Source of the DNA: Ampelocalamus luodianensis
Taxonomy: Eukaryota; Streptophyta; Magnoliopsida; Poales; Poaceae
Direction: 5' to 3'
DNA: 64,000 nucleotides
Assembly: GCA_036346255.1 (NCBI GenBank)
Contig: CM070617.1
Location: forward strand, 21,193,080 to 21,257,079
In this document: in pieces, positions 10,815 through 22,190 of the stretch
Position numbering within the stretch: position 1 is the first letter of the stretch
How the letters are laid out: each line of letters begins with the position of its first letter
Program-made: the position numbers and the translations under genes
The notes under the pieces: model-generated
Told to the model about the DNA's origin: nothing
The model's database searches: none
The model's input: the letters and a program-made list of their open reading frames with translations, nothing else

Positions 10815-13800
10815 TTAAAGTATAGTACAACACTGGTTTGTTTTCTTTGCCTGCTTGTAGAACATCTGAAAAGGACATCACAATCCCTCTCAATAAAATA
10901 GAGGAGATGAACCAGTAAGCAAGAGAAAACTGTGAAATGATGCGGACTGATAAAATTAATATTTTCCATAAGTTGAAAAGGCTCGGGCAGTTTTATACTT
11001 TTAAGATTGCAATAGACAAATGGTAGAGCCTAGAGGAACAGGGCCTTAGACTTTTTCATATTTTGATCCAGTTACATACTCTACACTATATCAAACAATT
11101 ACTTTCTGGAAATTGGATTATGGCATTCCGGAAACATATATTACAAGACAGATTTTACTTCCTCTAAGCTACACCGACAAGGATCATAGGACCCAGGTCA
11201 GTGTTGCCACTCCAATATTAGAGTAAATTTGGTTGTAAATATCAAGGTGACCAAAGCATGTGAGAAACTAGATTTATGCAAACGCCACAAACATGACACA
11301 AATAGCATAGCATTATCACTAACAGACTCCATGGAAAATTAACTTGCTTCTGCAATACTCCGTGGATGGTGATTGCTTCAACTAGACAAGTTAACATTAC
11401 ACATTTAATAGAGTACATGGTGTCTGAGAAACAATGCATAGCCCAAAAGAAATTTAAAGATGTTGAATGCTTGATGTATCATGTTGACAATCAATAGTAA
11501 GTATCGAAACCTAGCCATGTTTTACTGCATAAAAGCATTCATCAGGTAAAAACCAAAGATAAAATTACCTGTGAAGCAGCACTCAGATCTGAACTTTCTC
11601 AACCAAGCTATCCAACCTCTCTCCTCTTGCAAGGACACTCTCGATAGTTTTATGCTGTTCGAATATCAAATGTGAACAATTCAAATTAGCAACAGGTTGC
11701 TCCCAGTCCCATAAAACAATGGTGAGATAGCGGTAGTCGGGATATCATATTATCAAATAATTGTTTTAAGTTCCAGAACAAGATCGCGTGATCAAGGTTG
11801 CTTGTACAGTATGCATGTAAGGCCATAAAAAATAATTATTTTCTCCTTGATCAAGCTCTCTGTTTTACCAGATGAGGAGTTGTTGATACTCAAGCTGGAT
11901 CATGCAAGATGCAACCTACCTACAATGAAATCATAAAAAGTAGACCCAATTGAGTTCAATCTGAACCACTAAGAAAGTTGGAACCTTGGCTTGGCGCCAA
12001 GTCCATCTAAATTTAGTACCAGCACATGCAGTTAAGGCCTAAGGCCGTAAATCAAGGGAATATTCTAGAAAGCTAATTTCTAGGTATCTGTTATAACAAG
12101 TGGAATGCATTCATCTAGTACAGAACTCAAAATATATTTAGTGTGATTTGTTTCTAGTAGGCACACATGGACATGGTTACAACTTACAGGTATTCTGCAA
12201 AACTGAAAATATCTGAGCACAAAGAAAATTTCAGATAAGTAATACTTACTAGGATAATTTTGGTTTCATCCAAGTCCCTCTGGATTTTCATTAATTTGTC
12301 AGCCTCTGCAGGGTCCTACAAGATCATGAATTAAATGAGAACATATTTTTTTATGAGAGAGGGAGGGGGGGGGGGGCAGAGAGAGAGAGAATAGGTACAA
12401 TGCAGGCACAAACCAGTGTCAGTTGTACAATTATTCTTAGGAAAACACAATAAAAGGCTTTGCTCCTAATCAAAGTTCATTTTAGCCACAAACATGACAA
12501 GTAGAATTATATGATTACTTGTCAAAAAATAACATGCTCCTTTGTTTTTTAAGATTGTGGGAAGCCCTCAGCAATCCAGCTAGTTGAATAACTCTAGCAG
12601 TTAAAACAATGATGCACCACCATCTTTGAAAATTTATTCCTTGTGAATCATGACAATTTGGACTGGCCAATGACAAACCCAGTAGAGTACAAGCACAATG
12701 TATGATTATATTGATATGTCCAAAACATATAATCCATTTCTGAGAAGCCCACCAAAACATCAAACAACTTAGATATGGTTCATTTTTCTCTCATCCAAAA
12801 ACAAGCCTGGCAAGTTGCAATGCAGATATTGGAAACTTGTTTTTCATTACAGACTTACGGTTGAACTAATTAATTGATCTTTCCATATAGGATAGGAAAA
12901 ATAAGGTCAGTTTTTTTTCAAGGGAAAAAATAAGGTCAGGTTATTAGCTCCTATCAATGAACACACATACATAAAGTGCCTCTATTTCATAGAAAGTTGT
13001 AAACCTGATATTTTGTCAAAGCATCTGCCAGGAAAGGCCACTGTTGAGTAGCATCTGCTGTAGCAGATTTCCAAGGGTCCCCAAAAGCCTTCTGGTATTC
13101 ATCAAGTACCTTCATAAAATAATCATATCAATAACTGAATCTCATAAAAGGACTATAAGCAGTAATGCACTAACAAAGTTATTCTAGTTATGGGCAATAG
13201 TAAATCATACTGTATGCATGACCATAATATATTCATGAATCAAATATCTAATCGCACGTACGCATACAGGACCCAGAAGAGCTGCAGGGAATAAAAAAAC
13301 AATACAATTTGTTGAAATCAAATACCAAACAGTTACTATATCGGGTTTTTAAGGAGTTAGGGAAGGATAGTGTACATCAATCCCTACTATCTAGCCAAAC
13401 TAGTAGCTACTTGCTTAAAAAGGAGGACCTAGGCAGCATTACAACCTCCGTTGCTTTCCGACAATAGGGTGTTAAAAAAATATAATGAACAATTGAACAT
13501 GGATGCAGGATTTAAAATGGATATAGATGGTTGTCGCTGGTTTTCGAGCAGTTATTGCTAAAACCTGTCTGATAATGGACAAAACAGTACACTGCACCAA
13601 TGTTGAGGGCAACCTTGCCAGCTTATAGTGTACTCATTCGTACAACTTAACCACTTTTCAGGTTTTTCTAGTAATAATTTCATGAAATACTCCCTTATTG
13701 TGGGTGAAATCATCGTAGGCCAAATGCAAAGATATGCAATACAGAAAATTCCAGAACTGTCAATACCTTATTTAGAAGTGAAAATGCACTTCGTACAGGA

Positions 13801-14584
13801 TAGTGATCATCCATAAATGCCACCGCACAAAGGCCATTTCTGTTGTGTGAGTGGACCTTGTATTCTGCAAATAGGACAAAGTGTTTGCATGATCATACAC
13901 ACAAAACAGCATACAGAAATTTACAAAATAAATTTGCTTGGAGTCTCTAACACGAAGAGAAATGTCCATGAGCTGTAAAGCACACGAATAACTACAAGTA
14001 GGATGCAAACGCTAACGCATGATAAACGTTGGAATTAGTTCAAGTTTCCCCCAAATATATTTAGTATCGTCATATCGTCACGATGGACAGAGAACCAATA
14101 CCCAACTTAAGCAACAAGATCAGATTGCAACCGGCCAACAGCAAATCCAACAGCGCATCAGATGAACTAACTGACAGCGCTACTTTTCCGCAAACAATCT
14201 AATTCATCTCACCTCCCGTCCCTGTTGCAGCCATCAAATACCACAGAATCCCGCACCACAAGGTTGGCCCCGGCCATATCCGTGCGAACCACGGATCTGA
14301 GCATCGGATCAGAAAGTACAGTAGAACCGGAGGCAGATCTGAGGGAGGTTACCTTCGTGCTGGACGGACTGGCGCTGGCCGGATTGGGTGCGCTGGGCGA
14401 CGGTGCGGGCAACGAAGAAGATGAACTCGCGGGCGGCGCTCCGCTGGAAGTACCCGAAGTGGCTCACGTCTGTGGCGTTCGCCAGCACCACCGCCTCGGA
14501 GCCCGGCCCGCCGCCGGACGACGTGGAGGAGCCCCCGTCGCCGGAGGACGACGGCTTCAGCACGAGGAGTGCCGTAATCTTCAT
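10815..14584 (-). CDS. YKT6: YKT6-type longin R-SNARE, exon 5 frameshifted
   Basis: YKT6 is a lipid-anchored R-SNARE acting in ER-Golgi, endosomal and vacuolar fusion. Exons in transcript order: 14353-14584, 13767-13864, 13005-13109, 12250-12315, 11569-11654, 10815-10865. The N-terminal longin domain is clear (MKITALLVLK, SHFGYFQRS, QSVQHEEYKVHSHNRNGLCAV), with a Ser/Gly-rich insert at residues 11-29. The SNARE motif holds the zero-layer Arg177 in VLARGERLDSLVEK. The last exon ends NQCCTIL, the palmitoylated Cys plus CAAX prenylation signal. Exon 5 is 86 nt where 87 are needed: an A is missing from the AAAA run opposite 11595-11597. As written, the frame reads three wrong residues and stops after about 190, losing the SNARE C-half and lipid anchor. 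All splice sites are intact, so this is either a very recent null or a sequence error. Intact length would be 212. Confidence 0.9.
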
Positions 14585-15267
14585 CTCTCCCAAGGCAAAG
14601 ATCTACGACGCGACGCTCCCGATCTCGCGGCCGCTGCTTCTGCGCCGCGCGGAGATGGATGGGTTGGATGGACGGAGGCGCAGCCGCGCAGCCAAGGAAA
14701 AAGCTTCCCTTGCCTCCTTTGCTGGATTCGGTCGCACCCCACCAACACAACGCGCACCACGAATAACGAGTCGGAAATGAGTCAATGACTGGGCCCGGGC
14801 TTGTCAGGCGAGCACCACGCTTTTCAATTGGGCCAACCCACAAACAGCTCTGCAGCTAATGGAGCACGTCCAACCCAAACAGTGAAGCGCCAAATCACAC
14901 AGAAATTACCAAATTCATAAGCACAAGAAAGTTATGATGCTGCTACATTTAACGATGTGAATGCGATCAGAACACCAAACAGAGAATGGCAAATCACAAA
15001 AACGCACGGACGAGGAAACGAAATTGACACAAAATTTTGGATCAGATGATAACTGCCCTCTTAAATTGCCATTTCATTTCAACACCATGCTACATATGAC
15101 CAGAACACCACAAGAGCAGATAAGGTGGGGCTAAATTACAACCAGCTACGCCATGACATTCTCGGATCAACACCAGCAATCTAGGCATCTTCTAGCACAT
15201 CTCTACATCCCCCGATCGGACACACAGCTACTACGACTACCACCACCACCCCTATCACGAACCAAGC
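14585..15267. other. Intergenic between H3 3' end and YKT6 promoter
   Basis: The left part is the GC-rich YKT6 leader/promoter on the minus strand; the right part is the H3 3' flank. I see no other feature. Confidence 0.5.
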
Positions 15268-15678
15268 CTAAGCCCTCTCCCCACGGATGCGGCGCGCGAG
15301 CTGAATGTCCTTGGGCATGATGGTGACGCGCTTGGCGTGGATAGCGCAGAGGTTAGTGTCCTCGAAGAGCCCCACGAGGTACGCCTCCGCGGCCTCCTGC
15401 AGCGCGGCGACGGCGGAGCTCTGGAAGCGGAGGTCGGTCTTGAAGTCCTGCGCGATCTCCCTCACCAGCCGCTGGAACGGCAGCTTGCGGATCAGCAGCT
15501 CCGTGCTCTTCTGGTACTTGCGGATTTCCCTGAGCGCGACGGTGCCGGGGCGGAAGCGGTGGGGCTTCTTCACTCCGCCGGTGGCCGGGGCCGATTTGCG
15601 CGCCGCCTTCGTCGCCAGCTGCTTCCGCGGCGCCTTGCCGCCGGTCGACTTCCTCGCCGTCTGCTTCGTGCGGGCCAT
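15268..15678 (-). CDS. H3: Histone H3.1 (replication-dependent, intronless)
   Basis: A single uninterrupted frame of 136 residues gives the complete canonical H3, starting [19 protein letters not shown] and ending RRIRGERA. The isoform-defining residues are Ala31, Phe41, Ser87 and Ala90, the plant H3.1 set; H3.3 would have Thr31, Tyr41, His87 and Leu90. Lack of introns and high GC content also fit the S-phase class. It packs DNA in nucleosomes and is deposited during replication. The ATG at 15676-15678 is the first in frame that gives the invariant N-terminus. The upstream frame stays open for many codons, which is only GC bias. Upstream octamer and CCAAT motifs support cell-cycle control. 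Confidence 0.99.
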
Positions 15679-15928
15679 CGGGATTCGGGGAAGGGGAAAG
15701 GAGACTAGAGCCTGGTTGCTTCTACGAACTACGGGCGCTTGCTTGCTTGGGAGATTTGGGAATTGTGGTGAGATTGGAAGGAGAAGGGTGGGGTGTTTAA
15801 GTAGGGGAGGGGTGGGCGGGAGATTAGGAATTTTTTGGGGGAGCGGCGGGGTTGCGAGGCGGGAGGTTGGGTTTGGAGCGTTGGATTGGTGGGGGTGGAC
15901 GGTTGCGATCGGGTCTTGGGGGTGAGCA

Positions 15929-16011
15929 CGCGGATCGTTGGGGGCGATCCGTGGAGAGGGGTTTCCTGGGCTCTGATTGGTTGGGGCTGAGAGGGTGGTC
16001 TCACGCGGATC
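15929..16011 (-). promoter_or_regulatory. Histone octamers (CGCGGATC) and CCAAT box upstream of H3
   Basis: Two copies of the plant histone octamer CGCGGATC occur at 15929-15936 and 16004-16011, in inverted orientation relative to H3. They lie about 250 and 325 bp upstream of the start codon. A CCAATCAGAG box on the minus strand lies between them (about 15971-15980), and a GATCCG half-motif near 15955-15961. These elements are known to confer S-phase expression on plant histone genes. Confidence 0.75.
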
Positions 16012-16863
16012 GTGGGTGGGGTGTTCCTGCGTTGTAATTTCGCTGACGAGTGGGGACAGGTATCCGAAATGTGTAGCTACATCTCTCCTGAGCTTGACAA
16101 AATCTCGGATGGGTTGGGCTATCAAAACCCAGTTGCAATTTAGTAAGTCGACCTAGGCCTAGCAAGATTTCTGCCCATATTAGCATTTGGCCTCATGTCA
16201 GCGAGTGAGGATAAAACATACGCGTATTCTCCTCTTAAAAAACAGTTTCCTCAACAAAAAAATACGTATATAACTGAGAATAAATCTAAAACATTATAAC
16301 TTTATTTTTAGACTAAAAACATTATAACTTTTTTAATACTAAAAACATTATAACTGGGATGCAGCGTAAACTTGGCTTCAAGCCTTCAACCGCACCAATG
16401 TTTTAGTATGAATAATCTTCCCCAGAACAAAACAAATATCTCCACGAGAAAAACGCTTATTACAACCATCAACACCCTCGCCGGGGTGCTGGCTACAAAT
16501 GCAAACTCTGTTTTCAGCACAGGCATGAGCTGAGCTGCTGAAACCAACTCAGAGCTCCCAAACTGCATGGGCAACACCCTTGCTGCCTGGTAAAAAAAAG
16601 CCAAATAATCCACTGCACGCATTAGGAACGCCCTGATGCAATGCCATTGTCGGATAAACTAAAACTGACCTGACAACCTAGACTGCGCATCTACCGGACA
16701 GATTTCTTCAAGTACATGAACCGACTTTACCTTTCATATTGTTTCATGGCCCACAGCATTTCAGTGACTGGGAAAGAAACAGAAACCATGGGAGACATGC
16801 AAGCATCTGCAATTTGCACCTCAACCAACTGAAATACAGGCAATAGATTACTAGCCCGCAAAC

Positions 16864-18518
16864 TCAGAAGCACTTCATATGGACGATGGTTGGACCAGAT
16901 TCATCGTACTCCGCCTTGGAGATCCACATCTGCAGCACAAATATTTGCATGTCACCAGTTTTTCAGGGTCAAAGAATAGCAATAAACATTACAGAGCATA
17001 AAAAGTTAAAAATCCTCAGGAAAAAAAAACAATGGGTTCTTAGTGGTTGATCTAGCTTATACATCATTCATGCGACAAAATCTAACACTAAAATTAGTTT
17101 TAGAAAACTTCGCAATAACTATCATATTTCCTAGCCATGGACTCGGTAGTGAGTTAACCCCCTTTAACTTCTGTCTTACCCATGTGTTGAATGTAGGATG
17201 CGATCATGCATTGTCTAAACGCTAATCAAGCAATGGAAGAAGAAGTTCAGAACTACCTGCTGGAAGGTACTAAGAGAGGCGAGAATGGAACCACCAATCC
17301 AAACACTGTACTTCCTCTCCGGCGGCGCAACCACCTTCACCTTCATACTGCTGGGGGCAAGGGCAGTGATTTCCTTGCTCATACGGTCACCAATACCAGG
17401 GAACATTGTAGATCCCCCACTAAGGACAACATTACCGTACAAATCCTTTCTGATATCGACATCGCACTTCATGATGGAGTTGTATGTAGCTTCATGGATG
17501 CCAGGAGCTTCCATGCCAATAAAAGATGGCTGGAAGAGCACCTCGGGGCACCTGAACCTTTCTGCTCCGATGGTGATGACCTGGCCATCAGGCATCTCGT
17601 AGCTCTTCTCAACAGATGAGCTGCTCCTGGCAGTCTCAAGCTCCTGCTCATAATCAAGGGCAACATAGCCAAGCTTCTCCTTTATGTCCCTGACAATTTC
17701 TCGCTCGGCAGTTGTTGTCAAGGAGTACCCCCTCTCTGTGAGGATCTTCATAAGGCTTTCAGTGAGGTCACGCCCAGCAAGATCCAATCGAAGAATAGCG
17801 TGAGGAAGCGTATACCCTTCGTATATTGGAACAGTGTGACTTACACCATCACCAGAGTCAAGCACAATACCTGCAGGAAAAATACTTTGTCACTTGCTCA
17901 TTGGATCTTAATACGAGGTAGCTTCTTAATGCAGTGGATGGCCATACCAGTTGTTCGACCGCTGGCGTACAAGGAAAGAACGGCCTGGATGGCGACATAC
18001 ATCGCTGGGCAGTTGAAAGTCTCGAACATGATCTGGGTCATCTTCTCTCTGTTTGCCTTGGGGTTGAGAGGAGCCTCGGTCAGCAGTACGGGATGCTCTT
18101 CAGGTGCCACACGAAGCTCATTGTAGAAGGTGTGGTGCCATATCTTCTCCATGTCATCCCAGTTGCTGACAATGCCATGCTCGATTGGGTACTTCAGTGT
18201 CAGAATACCTCGTTTCGACTGAGCTTCATCGCCCACATAGGCGTCCTTCTGGCCCATACCAACCATGACACCGGTGTGGCGTGGCCTGCCTACAATGCTA
18301 GGAAAGACAGCCCTGGGTGCATCGTCACCAGCGAAACCGGCCTGTTCCACATCAAGGTATGATCAGCTATCGGAAGTTAGAAATGCACGGACAGCCAAAA
18401 GGAAGCTGAAGCCCGTATGTAGTACAAACTAAAGGGTTGACAGCGGAACAGGATAACCAACCTTGACCATTCCAGTGCCATTGTCACAGACAAGAGGCTG
18501 GATATCCTCTTCAGCCAT
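16864..18518 (-). CDS. ACT: Actin
   Basis: Monomer of actin filaments; binds and hydrolyses ATP. Coding exons in transcript order: 18462-18518, 17948-18341, 17257-17870, 16864-16929, at the intron positions typical of plant actins (after Lys19, within Gly151, after Gln355). They encode 376 residues, one fewer than most plant actins, because the N-terminus is [10 protein letters not shown] rather than MADAEDIQPLV. Phosphate-loop [19 protein letters not shown], the GGSTMFPGI loop and [20 protein letters not shown] are intact. The C-terminus is HMKCF where HRKCF is usual. The frame is unbroken and all splice sites are GT-AG, so the gene appears functional. A leader intron precedes the ATG: TTGTAG| ends at 18531 on the minus strand. 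Confidence 0.98.
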
Positions 18519-18530
18519 TCCTCAAGAGTT

Positions 18531-19590
18531 CTACAACACAAAGCTGTATTCAGAATGTATTCATGTTCAACGAATTCTGCAGCATAACTGCTTCAGTGGT
18601 GTGGTGTTAAAGCATCACAGAACTTGCTCATGGACCCAAGTAAAAGCACACGATAGAAAATGGACTAATCACATCAAAAGTACAATATGGCAGTCATGAA
18701 GCAAAATTATTATACATAGAGTATTGTATGGTTCGGAAAATAATACTTTTAACTAATACAAGAATCAGTTTTGAAGCAATTCGCAGCCTAGTATAGGATA
18801 AATAAAAATGATCTTGATAACACAGCTTTGTTCATATTTGACATGAAAATCGTAATACAAAACATAGTATAGGCCTAAACTTCAGCAGTGTCACATGGAA
18901 CTGATAATACAAAACGGGAAAGTTTATTCTCTTGTTAGCTCCAATTAGGCAGTTACGTTAACACAATACACACGTGAGACTTATCAGAGTTTTGACTCTT
19001 GACACGTAAAACTCCAACACGGCAACAGAGAAGGAAACGCCTTGCTGCGTGTATCGATTCAAACTTTACGCTCCTGCCTGAGCAGGGGTTCACAAGGCAC
19101 ATGTTTAATTAGGAAAAATCTGGCCCGGCAAAATAATTAGGAAGATTATAGTTCACAATTTACACGTCATCCCGAAGCATCAACAGACATACGTACTGCA
19201 GTTCGTGATCATCTCGAGAGAGCGACCCTGGAAGTCGCATGACACCAGGGAGCAGATGGCCTCATGATCAGCAACTGCTTTTGCACATACGAAAAGATAC
19301 GATTTTAAGGAATTAACGGCGCCATAAGGTCCATAAAACAATCCGATGCTCAAACATCATCGACCGCATCGAACAGTACGAACTTACCAAGGATCGCAGC
19401 AAACCAATCATCCAAACGCCAAAGTCAACACAAACAGGCCAAAACAGCCAAGCCAACGCCAAAAAACACCGGAAAAATCACGAGGTAATACCGACGGGAA
19501 GCTCACGCGGCGATCTATCAAAACTATTTCCTCGAACCGATCGTTCTACGGATAAAATCGATGCAAGAGGGATGGGAAAGACGGTTCTAC
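18531..19590 (-). other. Actin 5'-leader intron
   Basis: The acceptor TTGTAG lies 12 nt before the actin ATG, and a fitting donor, CCCCAAG|GTAGAACC, is at 19590/19591. Plant actin genes characteristically carry one intron in the leader, often enhancing expression. The length would be about 1060 bp. The donor is inferred; other GT sites nearby could be used. Confidence 0.6.
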
Positions 19591-19744
19591 CTTGGGGCTT
19601 TGACGAGGCGAAGGGGATCGGTTCGCTTGGCTTGGGCTGCTGCTTCTGGAGAGCTCTGCTGTCGCGAGTGACGCGAGCGCGAGAGCGAGACGAGACAAAT
19701 GGCCAATGGGAGAGCCGAAGCAAAAGGCGGAGCCATTTTATATG
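19591..19744 (-). promoter_or_regulatory. Actin leader exon and TATA box
   Basis: On the minus strand CATATAAAAT (19735-19744) is a strong TATA box. Transcription would start about 30 bp downstream, near 19705, giving a roughly 115-nt GC/CA-rich leader exon ending at 19591. The spacing agrees with a normal plant actin promoter. Confidence 0.65.
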
Positions 19745-20902
19745 CGGCCGCCTGCTTGGACTTGGACTAGTATGCTTTGGTCGCCTTCGCCTGCACGGAC
19801 CGCGTGTTTGAGTTTTTGGCTTGCGCTGTGCCTGTGCACCGCCGTTTGGAACTTGCCATGTCACGGCACGGCACGGCAGCGCACACTAGCATACGACGAC
19901 CGGGCCAAAGGTCTCTGACTTGGCCCGTGCCGGGTCGATCGAAACGTGGTAGCCGCCCGATGGTGTCTGTGCGGGCGGTCGAAGCACGAAACTTTCGGTG
20001 TCTAAAGCTGTTTTTAATGTGCAGTATCTTAATACAGTTTCTTATTATACGAGGAGTGTTAGGATACTATCTTTTTAATGCATGATTTTTATGATGTAGT
20101 ATCTTAGGTCCTTTTAATTAATTACATGTAGAATCTCAAGGAGATAGTGTGTATAAGATGAAAAGGAGTTAAGTTTTTTTTGCCTATGACTTCGAGTCGG
20201 AGCAGTCTTTTATGTAGATACTGTAACAATCTCTCACCTCATTTAATCTACTGTCATCTCAGCATTTTCTTTGATTACATAACACACTTAAGATACTGGC
20301 TAAAGTGAAACATTAAGAGCAGCCTAAACCGGCATGTCCACGTCAGCCTCGGGGCTGTCGGGGTGAGGCCTCGGGGCGGGTGCGGGGCATCTGCGGCGGA
20401 CGTGGACCACCGGCGCCTTTGGACTGGCGTGCAGTGGAGACCAACCCAGCCGTCGCTGCCAGTCGACGCCATCGATCGGGCCGGTACTGAGCGTGAAAGC
20501 ATGGAACGCTTGTGATCACGGATGCACGGCGGCCTGCACTGCCCGCAAGTTTTCCATTACCAAACTCGGCCCAAACTCAAAAGGTAATGATAGAAGAGAA
20601 AGATGTCCAGCCGAACAGCAGGAGAGAAGGGCCCAAAACTGTGGTAGGGTGGAGTCTATTTGGGCCTACATTTTGCGCTAATCCATTCATCCAGCACACA
20701 AGCAGCCCGAAATGTGGAAGGGGGCTGTTGGACTGGCACCCGCTCGCCTAAAAGCCTGCAGAATTTTAACAACTCCGGCTTCTGGGCCAGATGACGTAAA
20801 ACACTTGGGCGTTGGTCATGGACACTAAGCCAGAAAACTCGTAACTCTTGTACAGTGGTGTCCTTTCTCGCACAGTCACGTGAGATAATTTCGAAGGAAA
20901 CT
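19745..20902. other. Intergenic, no gene seen
   Basis: Upstream flank of the actin gene. Short frames present lack family features. No repeat structure is recognised. Confidence 0.5.
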
Positions 20903-22185
20903 TATTCGGTGATATGCCCAGAGACAATCATAGATAATTGTATCGTTTTTATGTTTATGAATTATTTAATAATATATTATTTTGTCTTTTGACTTAAATA
21001 TCATTATATTGATCGTCAAGTCACAAAACTATTTTTTATGTTTATGGTGTAATTCTAAATATTATTGATCTTATGTCATTACGTGGAACACTTGTGGTTC
21101 ATGGATCAACACACGCATTGCTTGATGATCACGTTTTATAGATCATGGATATGAGATATCAAATCAACAATATGGGCGTATGTTGAAGAACATAGTGTAT
21201 GATTGACCCACATCGAGGCACTGCGAGAATTATTATATTCATAAGTGTCATTGGTTGGTCTCATACATAGTTTATTTGGGATCCTTAGACTTGAGGTTGT
21301 CATGTTTCCTATATGTGTAATAGTTTACTTAGAGGTTGTCAAGCGCTACTCCATAAATATGTAGTCATAAAGGTAATTTTTCAAGTTTACTACGAAACAC
21401 GTAGAGTAATAGCAATCAAGATGGAATTTGCTCCTCCTATTTAACGGGAGATATCTCTGGCCCCTTGATGTGGTTGGATTAAGGAAGTGGATGGTCATGC
21501 TGAATATAGTTGAGAAGTCAACTGCAACTAAGTAATCCGCTATAAGATCGAGCTATCATAAAATGACACACATCTTGCCCTGAGTTCAATCTGGTATTGT
21601 GAAGTAAAAGGATCGGCACACGAGTTTTTATAAAGGTTCGTATGATAATATCTTTATGTATTTTCGGGAATCACTATATTATGCTAGGAACCGCTACTGA
21701 CTTGTGGATCGAAATAGAGTTTACGGGCTACGACCAATTACGCATTAACCTACAGGGTTTGAATTGAATCCATTAAAGGCTTAAATCAAATTATAATCCG
21801 TACATGGTCAAGAGTCTTAATGAGTTTCTAACGTGAAGGTTTTGGGTGTTGTTGTACCACCCATCGAAACCCTAGCTGTCACCTCCCAAAGACCCTATCG
21901 TGTGCGCTGATGCTAGCACATCGGCGCACGGTTCTGAATATGTGGATACCGTAGAGACGCTGCTATGATCGCTGTTGGAGGAGACGATCGGTGGTCAATG
22001 ATGTTGGACGATTGACTCCTTCCACTACATTGACGTGTGCGACATTCGATTGGGCTGCTTCAACTCTTATTCTGCTACACTGCGCATCTAATAGTAACGA
22101 TCTATAATCTCTTACTCGCATAACATCCTGATTCGCGCTAGAAATTTTTATTTGTGCGATAGTGTAGCATACATGTATTCCAACA
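20903..22185 (+). mobile_element. Copia-type solo LTR, 1283 bp, decayed TSD
   Basis: The left edge, TATTCGGTGATATGCCCAG, resembles the start of Angela/SIRE-type copia LTRs (TGTTGG-ATATGCCC-AGAGGCAAT as I recall). The right edge ends GTATTCCAACA. Flanks AAACT (20898-20902) and AAACC (22186-22190) form a 5-bp TSD with one mismatch. No internal retrotransposon sequence adjoins it. The degenerate terminus and TSD indicate an old insertion. Confidence 0.65.
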
Positions 22186-22190
22186 AAACC

